From: Maylandia zebra
Taxonomy: Eukaryota > Chordata > Actinopteri > Cichliformes > Cichlidae
Direction: 5' to 3'
Assembly (NCBI RefSeq): GCF_041146795.1
Contig: NC_135185.1
Location: forward strand, 11,691,529 to 11,755,528
DNA length: 64,000 nt
The translations under genes and the position numbers were made by a program. Below the pieces are notes generated by a model. The model saw only the letters and a program-made list of their open reading frames with translations. It was not told where the DNA came from and ran no database searches. This document shows positions 1 through 11,705 of this stretch, piece by piece (position 1 is the stretch's first letter; every line of letters begins with the position of its first letter).

Positions 1-622
1 AAGCTATTCGGTTACATTAAACCATAACTGATGACATGCAGCTTCCAGATCCAGCCCAGCGATGCCCTTGGGTGGCTTTCAGTGTTAAAATTTATGCACC
101 GTGCACTGCTCGATTGTGGCGTTTGCAGCTCAACAAATGCGCTCAGTGTTTAGACTCCTGCACTTTGCATTGTAAGAATTCGATCGATTAAGCACCGTGG
201 AAAAACAAGGGGGCTGTCAGTTACTCAGAGTATAATCATGGTGTGAAATATAAGCCTGCATTCTGTGGGGATTTACAAGCACACAATGCACCTTTTAATG
301 CTTCACTGATTCGCCCTGCTCGTGTAGAACTGGGCTGAGGAATTGTTCTGTTTTTCAGTTTTCCACGCGTCCTAAATAGTTGAAATTAGCCACAGGTCTT
401 GGGCTTGTATTCTTCAGTTAGGCTTCTGTATTAAAGATGTTGTAAGAGTCGTTAAATCCCGAGAAATTGAACATAATATCGCTTTAAAGCGAGGTTATTC
501 GAATTAAGCAGTAATGGTGGCGCATCCTAAACTTTCCATGGAGATTATGTGTTTGTGATAAATGTCTCTAAGAACTTTACAACATAACATTTTGACAGTG
601 TTTCTCCCGTTTCTTGCCGCAG
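1..622 (+). other. nkx2.2a: nkx2.2 intron 1 (3' part)
   Basis: This is non-coding DNA directly upstream of a clear splice acceptor (pyrimidine-rich tract, then cag ending at 622). The N-terminal exon expected for Nkx2.2, which carries the TN motif, is not found here in any frame. I therefore read the stretch as the distal part of intron 1. An open frame starting at 562 runs into the exon but is intronic up to 622. Confidence 0.8.
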
Positions 623-1179
623 TGCACGGTCTATCCGCCAGCTCTCAGGACTCCGCCAAGTCCCCGGAGCCTTCTGCGGACGACGAATCGCCGGACAACG
701 ACAAGGAAACTTCCAGCAGCGGCGGGAGCGACTCTGGCAAGAAGCGGAAAAGGAGGGTGTTGTTTTCCAAGGCACAGACCTATGAGCTGGAGCGCCGCTT
801 CAGACAGCAGAGGTACCTGTCCGCCCCGGAGAGGGAGCACCTGGCCAGCTTGATCCGCCTCACCCCGACCCAAGTGAAGATCTGGTTCCAGAACCACCGG
901 TATAAGATGAAGAGAGCCCGGGCCGAGAAAGGTATGGAAGTGACCCATCTCCCTTCTCCCAGGCGGGTGGCCGTGCCCGTCTTAGTCAGGGATGGAAAGC
1001 CTTGTCACACTCTTAAAGCTCAGGACTTGGCGGCCACTTTTCAGGCCGGGATCCCCTTTTCGGCATATAGTGCCCAGTCACTCCAACACATGCAGTATAA
1101 CGCGCAGTACAGCGCCGCGGCCACGCCACAATTCCCCACAGCACATCACTTGGTGCAAACGCAACAGTGGACTTGGTGA
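623..1179 (+). CDS. nkx2.2a: nkx2.2 homeobox protein, exon 2 (3' coding exon)
   Basis: This is the C-terminal coding exon of the NK2 homeodomain transcription factor Nkx2.2, a nuclear Hedgehog-pathway effector in ventral neural tube, oligodendrocyte and endocrine pancreas development. The acceptor cag ends at 622. The exon starts with two bases completing a split Leu codon, then reads [10 protein letters not shown] and an acidic/Ser region ([16 protein letters not shown]). The homeodomain is encoded at 742-921 and has the NK2 hallmark Tyr54 in [11 protein letters not shown]. The NK2-specific domain ([17 protein letters not shown]) is near 954-1004. The protein ends QTQQWTW with TGA at 1177-1179. 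The exon supplies 184 full codons. The N-terminal exon is outside the window. It is co-oriented with nkx2.4 about 20 kb downstream, the vertebrate NKX2-2/NKX2-4 arrangement. Gene identity is very secure; the 'a' suffix is an inference from overall resemblance. Confidence 0.96.
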
Positions 1180-1620
1180 GAGAAATTATAGAGACTTGGC
1201 TTGGAGGCGCGGTAGGGAGTTTCACCACAAAGCAAAGAAAAAATAAAACACACAAACAAAAGACTTTTCATTTTTGCAGCTTGACTCATATATATACTAC
1301 CATTTTTATTCGGGGCTCATGTGTGCGCCGTGTTTACATGTTTTCGTTAAGAGAACTGGGTCCAAACCTCTCCCATATAGATTTTATTAAGAATGTCAAT
1401 GCTCTTCTTGTGATTTTTTATTTTTTATTTTATTTTTTTGTAAGTATGTTGTGTGTTGGTTGTAGAGATGTTTCCTCTTTTTTTTTCTTTGTCCCTTCGT
1501 GTTATTATCAGCACGTACGAACCACTTTATAATTATAGAAATTTTAATTTCTTGCTTCTTTTATGGACCGAAAAAAATATTTATGGCCATGAATAAACAC
1601 TGGCAAGTTTTCAGCTTTTT
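1180..1620 (+). other. nkx2.2a: nkx2.2 3' UTR
   Basis: AT-rich DNA after the nkx2.2 stop. It has a T-rich stretch around 1410-1490 and a canonical AATAAA at 1592-1597, with a T/G-rich stretch following, so cleavage is expected near 1610-1625. Another AATAAA-like motif at about 1238-1245 could give a short alternative UTR. The transcript end is inferred. Confidence 0.65.
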
Positions 1621-4600
1621 CCCTTTGGTTTTTATTTCTTGTAAATAATTTTGTGGCAGGTGTTTGCAACGCAGAGCAGTTGCGGGAGTGTGGCGATGAA
1701 GAGGGTTGTGTAGCCTACATTTCTGAATCTTTTAATTAAAAAAATAAAATAAGGGGACTGCCGTGTAAATAAAAACTGTAGCCTCGCGGCGACGGTAAAA
1801 TAACCGATTTTGTTTTTTTAAATAAAAAAAAACATCATTTAAATAAAATGCGTTGTTTCTGACACCAGGGTTTGGTTTATAGCCGCCACTGTGAAAATTC
1901 TATTTTATTTTAAAAGACACCGGTAAACGTGATGATAAAAGGCGATGATGAAAACACTTTATTGTGGCACAGAATGGAAGTGAGCACGGGAACGAAAAAA
2001 AAAATCTCCAGCGCACTTCAGTTCTTTCTCTTTCAGGCAAATTTAATCCCGAAAATATTTTTTCTCAATCCGAACACCTCGCTAATAAAGAGCCGAAAGT
2101 CACTTGTGAAATGGGACTAAAATCCACTCACTTACTATAAGTGGGCTTCTCAACATAAGAAGCTTTTGAGTGAAAAGCTCTCCTTTTTGTCAGCATCCCC
2201 AACCACCCCCGGCCTTGGTTGTAAAGTGGTAGACTGCGAGGAAAAACATCGTTTAATGCAATAAATGTTTTGTTATCTTGTTAAGCGCTAAACTGCAAAC
2301 AGAGCAGGACGGATCAATGACTCACCAGCCTTCTTTGTTTAATCACGGCAGCGTTCAGCTAAAATTCGCGTGGCTTACAGAGGCTTGAAGGGACTAATAA
2401 AGACATTTTTTACACGATCATATAACATGTTGGCAATCATAGCCCGCATTACAATATACTTTACGCTATTAGGCGTTCTTTACCGTGGGACCAAAACGAG
2501 CACAAATGGCTCCCCAGTGATCCGCAGAGCGCATTGCGGATTATCAGACTCCAGTCAATATCTTGAGTAAATATGATAACCTAGTTGAAAAAAATCTATG
2601 CATTTTGTTTGTCCCGGGCCAAAAAATCTCACAGCAGATGTTAGAGTCGCCCCTATCATCACCGAACAAACAGCTAAATTGGGCAGATTTGCTAATTATT
2701 TACAGAATTGAGTCTCAGGGGGCTACTGCTTTTGTGGATGACACAGACTCAATTTGTCGCTGACAGAAAGGTTTTGTGTTTCGAGCTTCCAGGTCAAATA
2801 AATCAAACTTTATTTTTTTATTTCTTTGTCTTAAAACCCCCAGAAACGTGTGTGTGCGTGTGTTAAATAAGCAGACGCAGTTATTATAGAAACCCGCCAC
2901 ATGCGAAGAGAAAAATGACGTGAGTACCAGTGCGTGTTATGAGAATTATAAAGAGAACCGATAAGAGTCGATGATAAATGATTGCCTGTCTGTGATTGGA
3001 TTTTAGTGAACTCTGACTGGTTTCTTTCAAATCAAACTCAAACTGAACAAGTCCCGGAACAATAAGGCAATTTAAAAACTCATAAGTGAAAGAATGACGC
3101 TGACATTTGTGTCAGTTTTTGTCCAACAGAGAAGGCAGCTCTGCGACTCTATCACTGCGCAACGCAAGTGCACGAGGCAATAAAAAAATAAAAAATAAAA
3201 AACAAAAGCCCAGGCCTGGTTTCTGTGGATGTTAGAGGCGTGCATGCTAACGAGCAGCAGGAGTGGAGATGCAGACAGTGTAGATAGACAGAGTTTCTTG
3301 GTGCTGTTCAGAGTCAGGGAGATGTATCCTTGGGCTTTTTGTCCTGCCTGTCACTTGGTGCCATTGTGATCCTTGCTGCACACGTTGTGTCCCATATGGG
3401 CAGCTGGGCTCGGAAAAGGAGAAAAGAATCTCTTACAAGCCCCAAATTGTATCAAGCTTTCAAATAAAGCATTGTTGTCTCTCAAAGAAAAACGAATTAA
3501 AAATTCGTGCTATATCTATTCTGGTCAAAAAAGAAGCCCCATTCACACATAACAGGGAGTCCTTCTTCCTTGATAGAGCTATGCCAACAACAGCCTTCTC
3601 ATTTCTCTTTTCCCTCTATCCTCCCATTCTCCAACGTGAAAGGCCGATTATTGTCTGTCCAAAAAAGTGGCTCGTCAAGGCGCAAAAACTATTTTTAATT
3701 CTAGACAGTGTTCTTCCTTGTTTGCTGTGCGTGGGCCTGTTTCTAAAATGAACACATGGAAAAATATTTGACACTGTTTGGCCCCCGTCCTTTTTTAAGG
3801 ACTTCCGTATCGAGCGTAAACTTGATCTACTATTAATTAACAATTTACGGTTAGATTTCACAGCAGCTCTCCTGACTTTAAAGCCAGTGCCGCGCTGCTG
3901 TGCGATATACGGATGTAGAACAAATAATACACCTGACTAATAATTAAATGCTGAAGCTGCCATTTGCACTTTTATTTTGCTGTGATCTCTGGAAAATGCA
4001 GATGTTTTTCCGTGAGGACAAAAACTGGGTTTGTTGGCAGGTGTGTTGTGGACTTTTGCGCATGAAAGACCGGAACTGATCCCATTCAAGTGGTTTCTTT
4101 ATTCATAAATTGCCTTTACAGTTTCATATTTAACAATATGATATTTAACACTTTTTCGGAACCATACAAATCTGCTTTCAGAAATTATGCTCACTTGCAA
4201 ATATAAAGTGATTTAAACCAGCTGGAAGCTCCCTGCGCGTTCAGTCAGGCTCTGTCGTGTTTTCCACAAAACTGAAGTAAAACCTCAATAGTGTCTTCGT
4301 GGAAGCCTTTACGATAAACTTTTATGACGAACAGCATTCTCTTTGCACCCCCGTATTGCCATTAACGCACCAGAAAATTACACTACACCTCTATCCGCTC
4401 AGCAACAGGGTCAGATTTATCGGAAATTGCTTTTGGCTGCTTGAAGGGATAAAGCAGTACGATATTAAAACAAGCATCTTGGCGTGCAGCATAGTTCAAC
4501 CTGCGTGGATAACTCTATTATATACCTTGGAATACAATACTTGAGGAAATATGCACTTGGGACACCGTGAATCTTCGTCATCCTGCCCATTTGAACCTCG

Positions 4601-5660
4601 ACATGAATCATTTTTCTATCACGCACATCGCCAAATAAACGAGGATTTCAAAGCTATAATAAGCGGTGCTTTTCATTTAAAGGAAGCGATCTGGGTTTTA
4701 TTGCCTTAAAGGAGATCCAGATTAGATTCGCCACAGTGCCGATATTAAAGAGAAAGGGGAGTGACGGAGGGAGGGGGAGGGGGAGACGGAGAAGAAAAAA
4801 CGTTGCGCCAGGTTGCCACAAGATGGAAGCAGAGGTCTTCAGTTGGCGCCATGCAGCTCTTACCTGCAAATGTCGCCTTACTGCATCTAATTCCATCGCT
4901 ACAAATTACTGCAGCTAAATCATATTCCAACTGCTGAAATAATGCGCCTTTTTTTCTCTTTAATGAACCAGCAAACTTGACTGTCTTTTAAGTGCATGAT
5001 TGCGGTTTATGACATTGTTATGGATCTTGAGAGCATAATCATATTGCTCTTCAAAACAAACTAGGCTCGACGTAAACAGTCCACGGGCAATTAGCACAGT
5101 TTCCATTTCACAGTCAGAGAGAGGGAACTGGCGGAGAAATAGTCTGCGTGTCTCCACGGTGTGGCGCAATTGGATAGGGGGAGAAACGGGGTGCAGCAGC
5201 TCGCAGATTAATTCACTCCAGTGAAAGTGAACAATGGGGGTGAAGTAAGGTTTACCAAAGAAAGTCTGAATCAATCATCGCCTTTTACAACAAAGAAGGC
5301 TGTGAGTCATAGCTGGTCACGCGTGTGAAAATCTAAATCTACACCGCTGCTACGTTTTGTGCCAGAAACGCAAAGGAGAGGTGTGTGTTTTTGTTTTTTT
5401 AAAAATAAAATCAAACAAAATAATAACTAATAATCTACTTGGAGCATCAAATAAACTCAGAGAGGGCTGGATCTGTTTCCTTACGATCAAAGGAAAATAA
5501 TGAAAATTAAGCATCATATTTGGTATCAAGAATCAAATCGTTAGCATTTTGGGTTTTTACATGTGCATCACGTCCTGCAGTCACATAGACTTACTTTCCA
5601 AGCTGCAAAATGCCTGAACACATCCCTCCATGTAGAGAACTATGCAAAGCACTGCAAAAT
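1621..5660. other. intergenic, gene-free, nkx2.2 downstream flank
   Basis: I see no coding exon, RNA gene or recognisable transposon here. Open frames are short and lack family resemblance. The base composition is AT-rich with a G/A-rich patch at 4755-4800. A motif TCAAGTGG at 4086-4093 matches the NK2-factor consensus. The stretch is plausible regulatory flank, unproven. Confidence 0.5.
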
Positions 5661-5668
5661 GGGTCAAA

Positions 5669-5676
5669 TGACGTCA
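5669..5676. promoter_or_regulatory. perfect CRE palindrome TGACGTCA
   Basis: The full 8-bp cAMP response element palindrome recognised by CREB/ATF bZIP proteins sits in a non-repetitive stretch about 4.5 kb downstream of nkx2.2. The flanks contain ATGCAAAG and TCAAAG-type sequence. A perfect CRE is uncommon in AT-rich DNA, but function is not shown. Confidence 0.35.
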
Positions 5677-8238
5677 AAGTAAAAGCTACCATCTTTATGC
5701 ACCTGCTCAGTTCAGCGTCAGTGAGCTTGCAACTGTAGGGGGCCTCATTGGGTTAGAAACGTTTCGCAGCAGGGGGTGCGGAGATGCTGAACACGGTGAA
5801 GGAGGGTTGAGGGGAGAGGAGATAAATTCTTAATCTGCTTGCATTGTGACCAGTTTTGACTTTGGAATAAAAACAGCGGTTTGAAACAAACACACACAGC
5901 GCTGAGAGCAGAAACATATCAAGACATCAACACTGGGGCTTCTTCTGTTTGCTGTTTTGGTGTCAGCCGGTGGGCATGTGAAAGTAACACGGTCATATTC
6001 GAATCCACGAGCTGCATTCAAATTGGTGCTGTGTGTATTAGTGTAGGCGGCAGGCTGCTGTGTGAAGCAGACAAAGCCCACATGACACATACACAAGTTG
6101 ACTCAGCGAGCGTCTGCAGAGTACTGTTCACATCAGCAGCCCATCTGCGTGAGAAGAGTCTGGAGAGGTGCGAGCTGCCTAACACAAACACCAGCATCTA
6201 TGACTTACACAAGGAAGAAACCGGAGAGCTGAAGTTTTCTGTGGAGCTCAAAGGGGAATCCTTCCATCGTCTCCGAACAGCTCCAGCTTCTGTCACACTG
6301 TGTTTATCTATAAGATTAAATAAAACAGGATTGTCTTTGTCCACTTCAATTTGAACTGTACCCATTTAACAGTCAAGAGTAGTGCTTTTCTATGATACAC
6401 TAAAAGCAAGTATACGCCTGCAGCGCTCTGTAACAAATCTATTTGATTCACAGCCGATGATAAGCTAAATTCATAAAAGGCTTGTCATTGTTCTCACTGA
6501 ATGAAGTCACTATTTGTAGATGACTTATCTAATGTGTCTAATTAAAGGAATAATTGTGAAAAAGCATTTTAAGTTGCGCACAGTTTATTTTCTGGTATGA
6601 AAGATTTCTTGATGTTAAATTGGCACTCGTGTTTGAACTCCATTATTGGGGGAATATATACTAAATATGAACACAGCTTGTGTTATTGCAATGACAAACT
6701 ATATGCTTCTACCGTGAGCACATTAGGAGGGGTGTAACATATACTTACCATTACTTGTTTAGCTCATTAGCATGTACACGTAAACATCATGGCATCCATT
6801 GGTTTAACAAGTGGACACCAGCTCTCCATGCAGCTTCTTACTCTGCAGCGCTTTGACTTGTTATTGCTTCTCCTTTCTTCCCCCCTGACTGCAGTTCTGT
6901 TGCACTATAAAATCTATTCGCTTGAGTTTCGTCATCCATGTAAGCCCACGGTCACAACCTTCACTTTACTTCTATAACAGGGTTTGTTTTTTTTTTGGTG
7001 CTTTTTTCTTTCATATTTGTCTGCATTAGAGGTATGAAATGCCAAGACAGGAAATGTAAACACAGTGACGTTATTCGGAAATTTAATGATTTTAAGGAAA
7101 ATCCAGTCATTGGATACGATCTCTAAGTAAACACTGCAAGACATCCGCATGTATTCAGTTTTCATTCTTGCCTCCACACGCAAGAGAAAACACGCCACGG
7201 TGTTTTGCCGTGGGAGACGCTGATCGTGCAGTTCTTTAAAAGTGGCAGGTCTGAGTTTAAAGTGCTGCAGATGACCAGCAGCCAGCTCAGAGTCATCTCA
7301 CGGAAAAGGGGGGGGGCGTCAAGGTTCTTGACTTTGCTGAATGTTGAGATTAAGAAAACAGCAAAGAGATGAGGAGAGTGACAGGGTGAGTAGAGTGCTC
7401 AGAGACTAAAGTTTGGATTTTTCTTCTCAAATAATTTACTCAATCTAATCTACTCCACGAACCGATGTAAAATCCTATAATGTGTATGATGAATTAAATA
7501 AAGGACTGCAAAAAAAAATCACGTTGTTTTGTTAATTTTTGGTATTTTCTGACGAGTGTGCTTAGGATCATAATGAAATGATGATAAGTGGGATACAAAT
7601 TTAATTTACCTACCACGACATGGGTATGAAACGCAGATAGTGTATGTCATAATTTTTCTTAAAATGTTCCAAAGTATGAATCATTAAGTCATACTGTAGC
7701 AGCCAATGCCTCTGCTTCCATGAGAGAGAATTACAAAAAAAAAAAAAGGTTGTTGAGTGCCATTAACAACTAAATGTGTCTCAAGCAGCAATGTTTAATT
7801 CAGCCTTCTCCAGCCCTCACTGATGGGCAAGCTCTGATGCATTACTGAAAAAATAGATATAAAATCATTCATCCATCATTTTTAGCTGGTGTAAAGTGTA
7901 AGGGCAAAGGTCAGGGAATACGGTGATTATTAGTTTTATACAATGACCTGCGAGATCAACTGAGATTCTTGAGCCTGCCATTTTAAATATGTAGTCACAC
8001 CACCTTATTCTAATGGAAAAGATGTTTAACAGTCAAGCGCTGGAGCAAATATTTCTTCATCTTTTATCAACTTAACTTTTTAAATCGACCTAGTAGCTCT
8101 GATGCTGTGGTATTAATGCACTGTACAAGTGAAGGGGCGTTAAGCCCTTTGCAGAAGAAGCAGGAAAAGTAGATGATTCAAATTTCAGTGTCTATAGTAT
8201 GAGTGGACTGTTCATGCACCCCTTTGGTTTGCCAACAG
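5677..8238. other. intergenic, no gene seen
   Basis: No gene or transposon is recognised. A 157-codon open frame at 5881-6354 has no recognisable domain, and one such frame is expected by chance in this much DNA. There are short A- and G-runs near 7735-7748 and 7308-7316. Confidence 0.5.
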
Positions 8239-8240
8239 TG

Positions 8241-8300
8241 TCTTTTTTTTCTTTCTTTTCTTTTCTTTTCTTAAAAAACAAAACAAAACAAAAAAAACAA
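8241..8300. repeat. low-complexity TTTTC / AAAAC tract
   Basis: A pyrimidine stretch of T-runs and TTTTC units is followed directly by A-runs and AAAAC units. The strand asymmetry flips at about 8272. Confidence 0.8.
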
Positions 8301-8357
8301 GACTTAATTTCACACCAGGTGACTTTTTCTACACATTATATCCAAATGATCCAGAGT

Positions 8358-8377
8358 CCTTAATTTGTAAATTAAGG
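8358..8377. promoter_or_regulatory. 20-bp AT-rich palindrome
   Basis: Two perfect 9-bp arms (CCTTAATTT and its complement) are separated by GT. Each arm carries a TAATT homeodomain core. It lies about 90 bp from a second homeodomain-type palindrome at 8464-8480. Confidence 0.35.
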
Positions 8378-8463
8378 CAACATCATTCACAGTCTGTGTA
8401 CCTGTGCAATGCCTGTGGGACAATGCAAATATGACACATTACCTTTTTGTTTCAGATATGCTG

Positions 8464-8480
8464 TAATTAATGATTAATTA
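8464..8480. promoter_or_regulatory. TAATTAAT-G-ATTAATTA palindrome
   Basis: Perfect 8-bp inverted arms around a single base give several overlapping TAAT/ATTA cores. The layout is typical of paired-class or Antp-class homeodomain dimer sites. It may equally be chance in AT-rich DNA. Confidence 0.35.
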
Positions 8481-11465
8481 GATGAGCTGATCTACATGCC
8501 CAAATAAATATGCAATAAAAATACGATAAAGATAGGCACTCTTATTTGGACTTGAAACCGTTTCATAGCACCTGCAGGTAAATTTCAACCCACGGTGAAT
8601 GATAATGTTCAGAGCCGACTAAGCTCAAAGTCGACTCTCTCTTGCATCTCTGAGTTCTATTAAAAGTTGTGCTGCTGTGTTATGATATGCAAATCACCAT
8701 ATGGTCTTATTTCCCTTTGTCTTCTCTTTCTCAATGTTCCACCTCAGGACTTGAATTGTCTTGTATAAAACCCACAGTCCGCTGCAGTCAGGTGGGCTGG
8801 ATGGGGGACAGCGCCAACAATCAGGTTCCCAGAGTTGAGTGTTTATGCCTTTCACTTAATGGATTGTCTCACCTTCTTCAGAGGATGAACATGAGGTGCT
8901 TGAGATGCCAGCACTGCAAATGGATCCTGGGCCTTTGAGGCTGATAACGACTGGCCGTCATCTGTTTCAGACATGCTTCAATCAGCAGGCGTGATGATCA
9001 AAGAGCAGCAATGTAGCAGCAGTGTTTTACCAATTCAAATCATCTAATTAACTTCCTGTTTAAAGAGGATGTAAAATATGTGTAGCAGGATGTGCCTATC
9101 ATGTGTTTGTGCACTTGTGCTCTGTGGTGAATTTTTAATGTGTTTCATGGCTCTCTGCAATAGATGGAAAATAAAAGTTTCTCTATGATATTTCCTTTTG
9201 CACTGCCTGACTTCATTATACAACGTATCACATCGCGTGCTCTTTGAAATGTATGAGTATGAAGCAATAACCTTCAACGTATTCATCTGTTGTAGTCATT
9301 AATGCATAGATCGTCCTACCAAACAGCATGGGTGCCACAAACATCACAAGCATGGCCACAAACTGCTGAAGAACTCTAACACTAGCATGGTGATGCAGAA
9401 AAATCCCTCTATACAAGCTCATCAAATATGTAATCATTTACATCTCGGGGGACAAATTCATTATTATGAATTTGCATTTTTTTTTATTTATGCATAAAAC
9501 TCTTTTTTAACTCGTAATGTGGTCCAAATCCAACTGCAAAAGTTTAATTTGTTTGATTTTTTTGTTTTGTTTTCGGCTCCATTCATGCTCCACGTTTCTA
9601 AACGACATCAGCACCCTCAACCCTGCAGGTTCCTCAGATCCTCTGCAGTCCATTGTCCTTTTTCCTTTACTCAGAGGAAAAGAAAAGAGGCAGCTACATT
9701 TAACTTTCAGGTCGTCAAGTGTTCCATTTCTTTTTGAAACCAACACTGTACATATGAAATGTTATTTATTATGTATTTGTATCTGTTCTTCCCATCAACG
9801 TTTGCTTTAAATGTGAACTGTACAGACAATTACCCAAAATTTATTTAAATAAATGTTATTATTGCATTTGCTTTGCTATTTGAATTTTATTGGTTTTACT
9901 AAATGACAAACTTGTACCTCATTTGTACATCATTCATATTGATTCTGATATCATGCAGCACAACAGTACATCACATACTGCATATCTGTAAACAATATAT
10001 TTATGTATCTATATATTTTACTAATTTTATGTTTGTATATGTTGTATTTCATTTCATGGGGAAATAGCATCCTGTTTTGCAGTGCACACAGAGAGAAAGA
10101 GAGAGACAGGCTATTGTGTAGACTGTTATATAACTGAAGCAGTGGGATGTGTTCAGGGTAAAACTTTAAGGAAGGCTGTACGTTCAGTTTAACACACTTT
10201 GTAAATGCTTCAGTTACAAGAGTTAATAGTTTCACAGATAGTGTTACTGTTAGTGTTCAAGTGCTTAGAAAAGTAAATAATAATCTATTTCTGGTGCTAA
10301 CGCATTATTTTTGCCTTATATTGGCAAAAATCTTATGTATAAAGTGTATAAAATCTCCACTAATAAATGAAAGGCACAGTCACAGTGCTGATTTCTGTGC
10401 CTTCTACAGTAGCAGAGTTCTGGTTCGTGATGACAACTCTTATGTTTATTAATCTTCAGTTATCTGAGATGCAAAAAAGTTTAAAACAAACAGAGGTTTA
10501 ATACTTTAGTGTAATTTGATTGGATGAAGAATATGAAGAATAGTGGTAAATGTGGCAAAAGGATGAACTGAAGGACACATGAAGCGCACGCATGGAAAAG
10601 GTGAAAACATCAAAGCACATTTATTTTATTGTAAGGTGCACACAGTGAGTCAGAAACACTTAAGAAACAATGTAACCACGCCCTCAGCATTTTAGACTGA
10701 GGTACTCTTGAGCAAGACAAGCACAGAACTCTGAGGCATGATCTGTTAGCTCTCGATTATCATCCAGGTAACTGCAGAAATGTTGCTGCGTGATTCTTTT
10801 TAAAGTTGTGTCTGAGTGAGTGCAGCGTTTTAATAATGTTTATTCACTTTCACTCAATTCACAAAAGCTTGCATTTTTACAAAAAGGTACGTTTATTAAA
10901 AGTCCAAAATGAGATGATGTGCGTGTTGTCAAACACTTTCATCTATGAATGTGTGTCATATTATTAACCCAGCTAACTTAAACAATACTTTCATAATACG
11001 GTTTTTAAAAAGTGTATGAATTGAATCCAGCAGAGAGGTCCATTGAAGCAGGTTCTGTTTGCAGTGGTCAGTCTTACTGATCAGGTAAAAATCTCTTCTT
11101 AGTTTCTGTAACTGGGAAAAATCCACCGCCTGCAGAGTATATATGATGTTTCATCTGTGAGCAGACAGATGCCAGAAATAGTTTCTTTAACATGGTTCAC
11201 TTTCCATTTGATGGTTTCTCCTGTATTATTAAATTAGCTTCACATGCAGAGCACTGAACTGCATTCAGAGACACTTTTTTAAAGAGAAAGCTTTCAAGGT
11301 CTCTTTTTGGAGCTCAGGAATGTTTGTTCATCAGTATCAGTGATGACTGGAGCAACAATTTATTGGATAACCAAAGAGACATTTTACAGTTACTTAAAAA
11401 CTCAGAACTGTTTTTGGCAGTTCACTTTTTGACTTGCCATCATGACACTCATCTGTTCCTGTTTA
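8481..11465. other. intergenic, no gene seen
   Basis: AT-rich DNA without recognisable exons, RNA genes or transposons. Open frames are short and unrelated to known families. Confidence 0.5.
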
Positions 11466-11467
11466 GA

Positions 11468-11705
11468 TTCATCATCATCATCATCATCAACTTTATTTAT
11501 AAAGCACTTTAAAACAACCACAGCTGACACAAAGTGCTGTACATTGGAACTGTAAAATAAAATTACATGAGATATAGATAAAAAACAAATAAAAGAAGAG
11601 TGAAATCATTAATTAAATAACTACTGCATTAAAAAAGAAACTAAGTCTCACTGAGGTTAAAAGCCAAGGAATAAAAGTGGGTTTTAAGACGTGATTTAAT
11701 GGTGG
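11468..11705 (-). mobile_element. LINE 3'-end fragment (reverse orientation)
   Basis: An (ATC)n run at 11468-11489 is followed by the motif ACTTTATTTATAAAGCACTT and by AAAGTGCTGTAC. Read on the - strand this gives a 3' end with an AATAAAGT-type signal and a (GAT)n tail, a form dispersed widely in teleosts as truncated non-LTR retrotransposon ends. The left boundary is clear; the right boundary is approximate. Clade assignment is from memory only. Confidence 0.6.

Noticed and set aside
562..622. ATG-initiated extension of the nkx2.2 exon frame
   Set aside because: It crosses a clear splice acceptor, and the extra residues do not resemble the Nkx2.2 N-terminus; it is intron sequence.
30..948. 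- strand and alternate-frame ORFs over the nkx2.2 exon
   Set aside because: Shadow frames of the homeobox coding sequence. The same applies to alternate frames over both nkx2.4 exons.
5881..6354. 157-codon open frame on the + strand
   Set aside because: No recognisable domain, no splice context or upstream promoter, mixed low-bias composition; about one frame this long is expected by chance in 64 kb.
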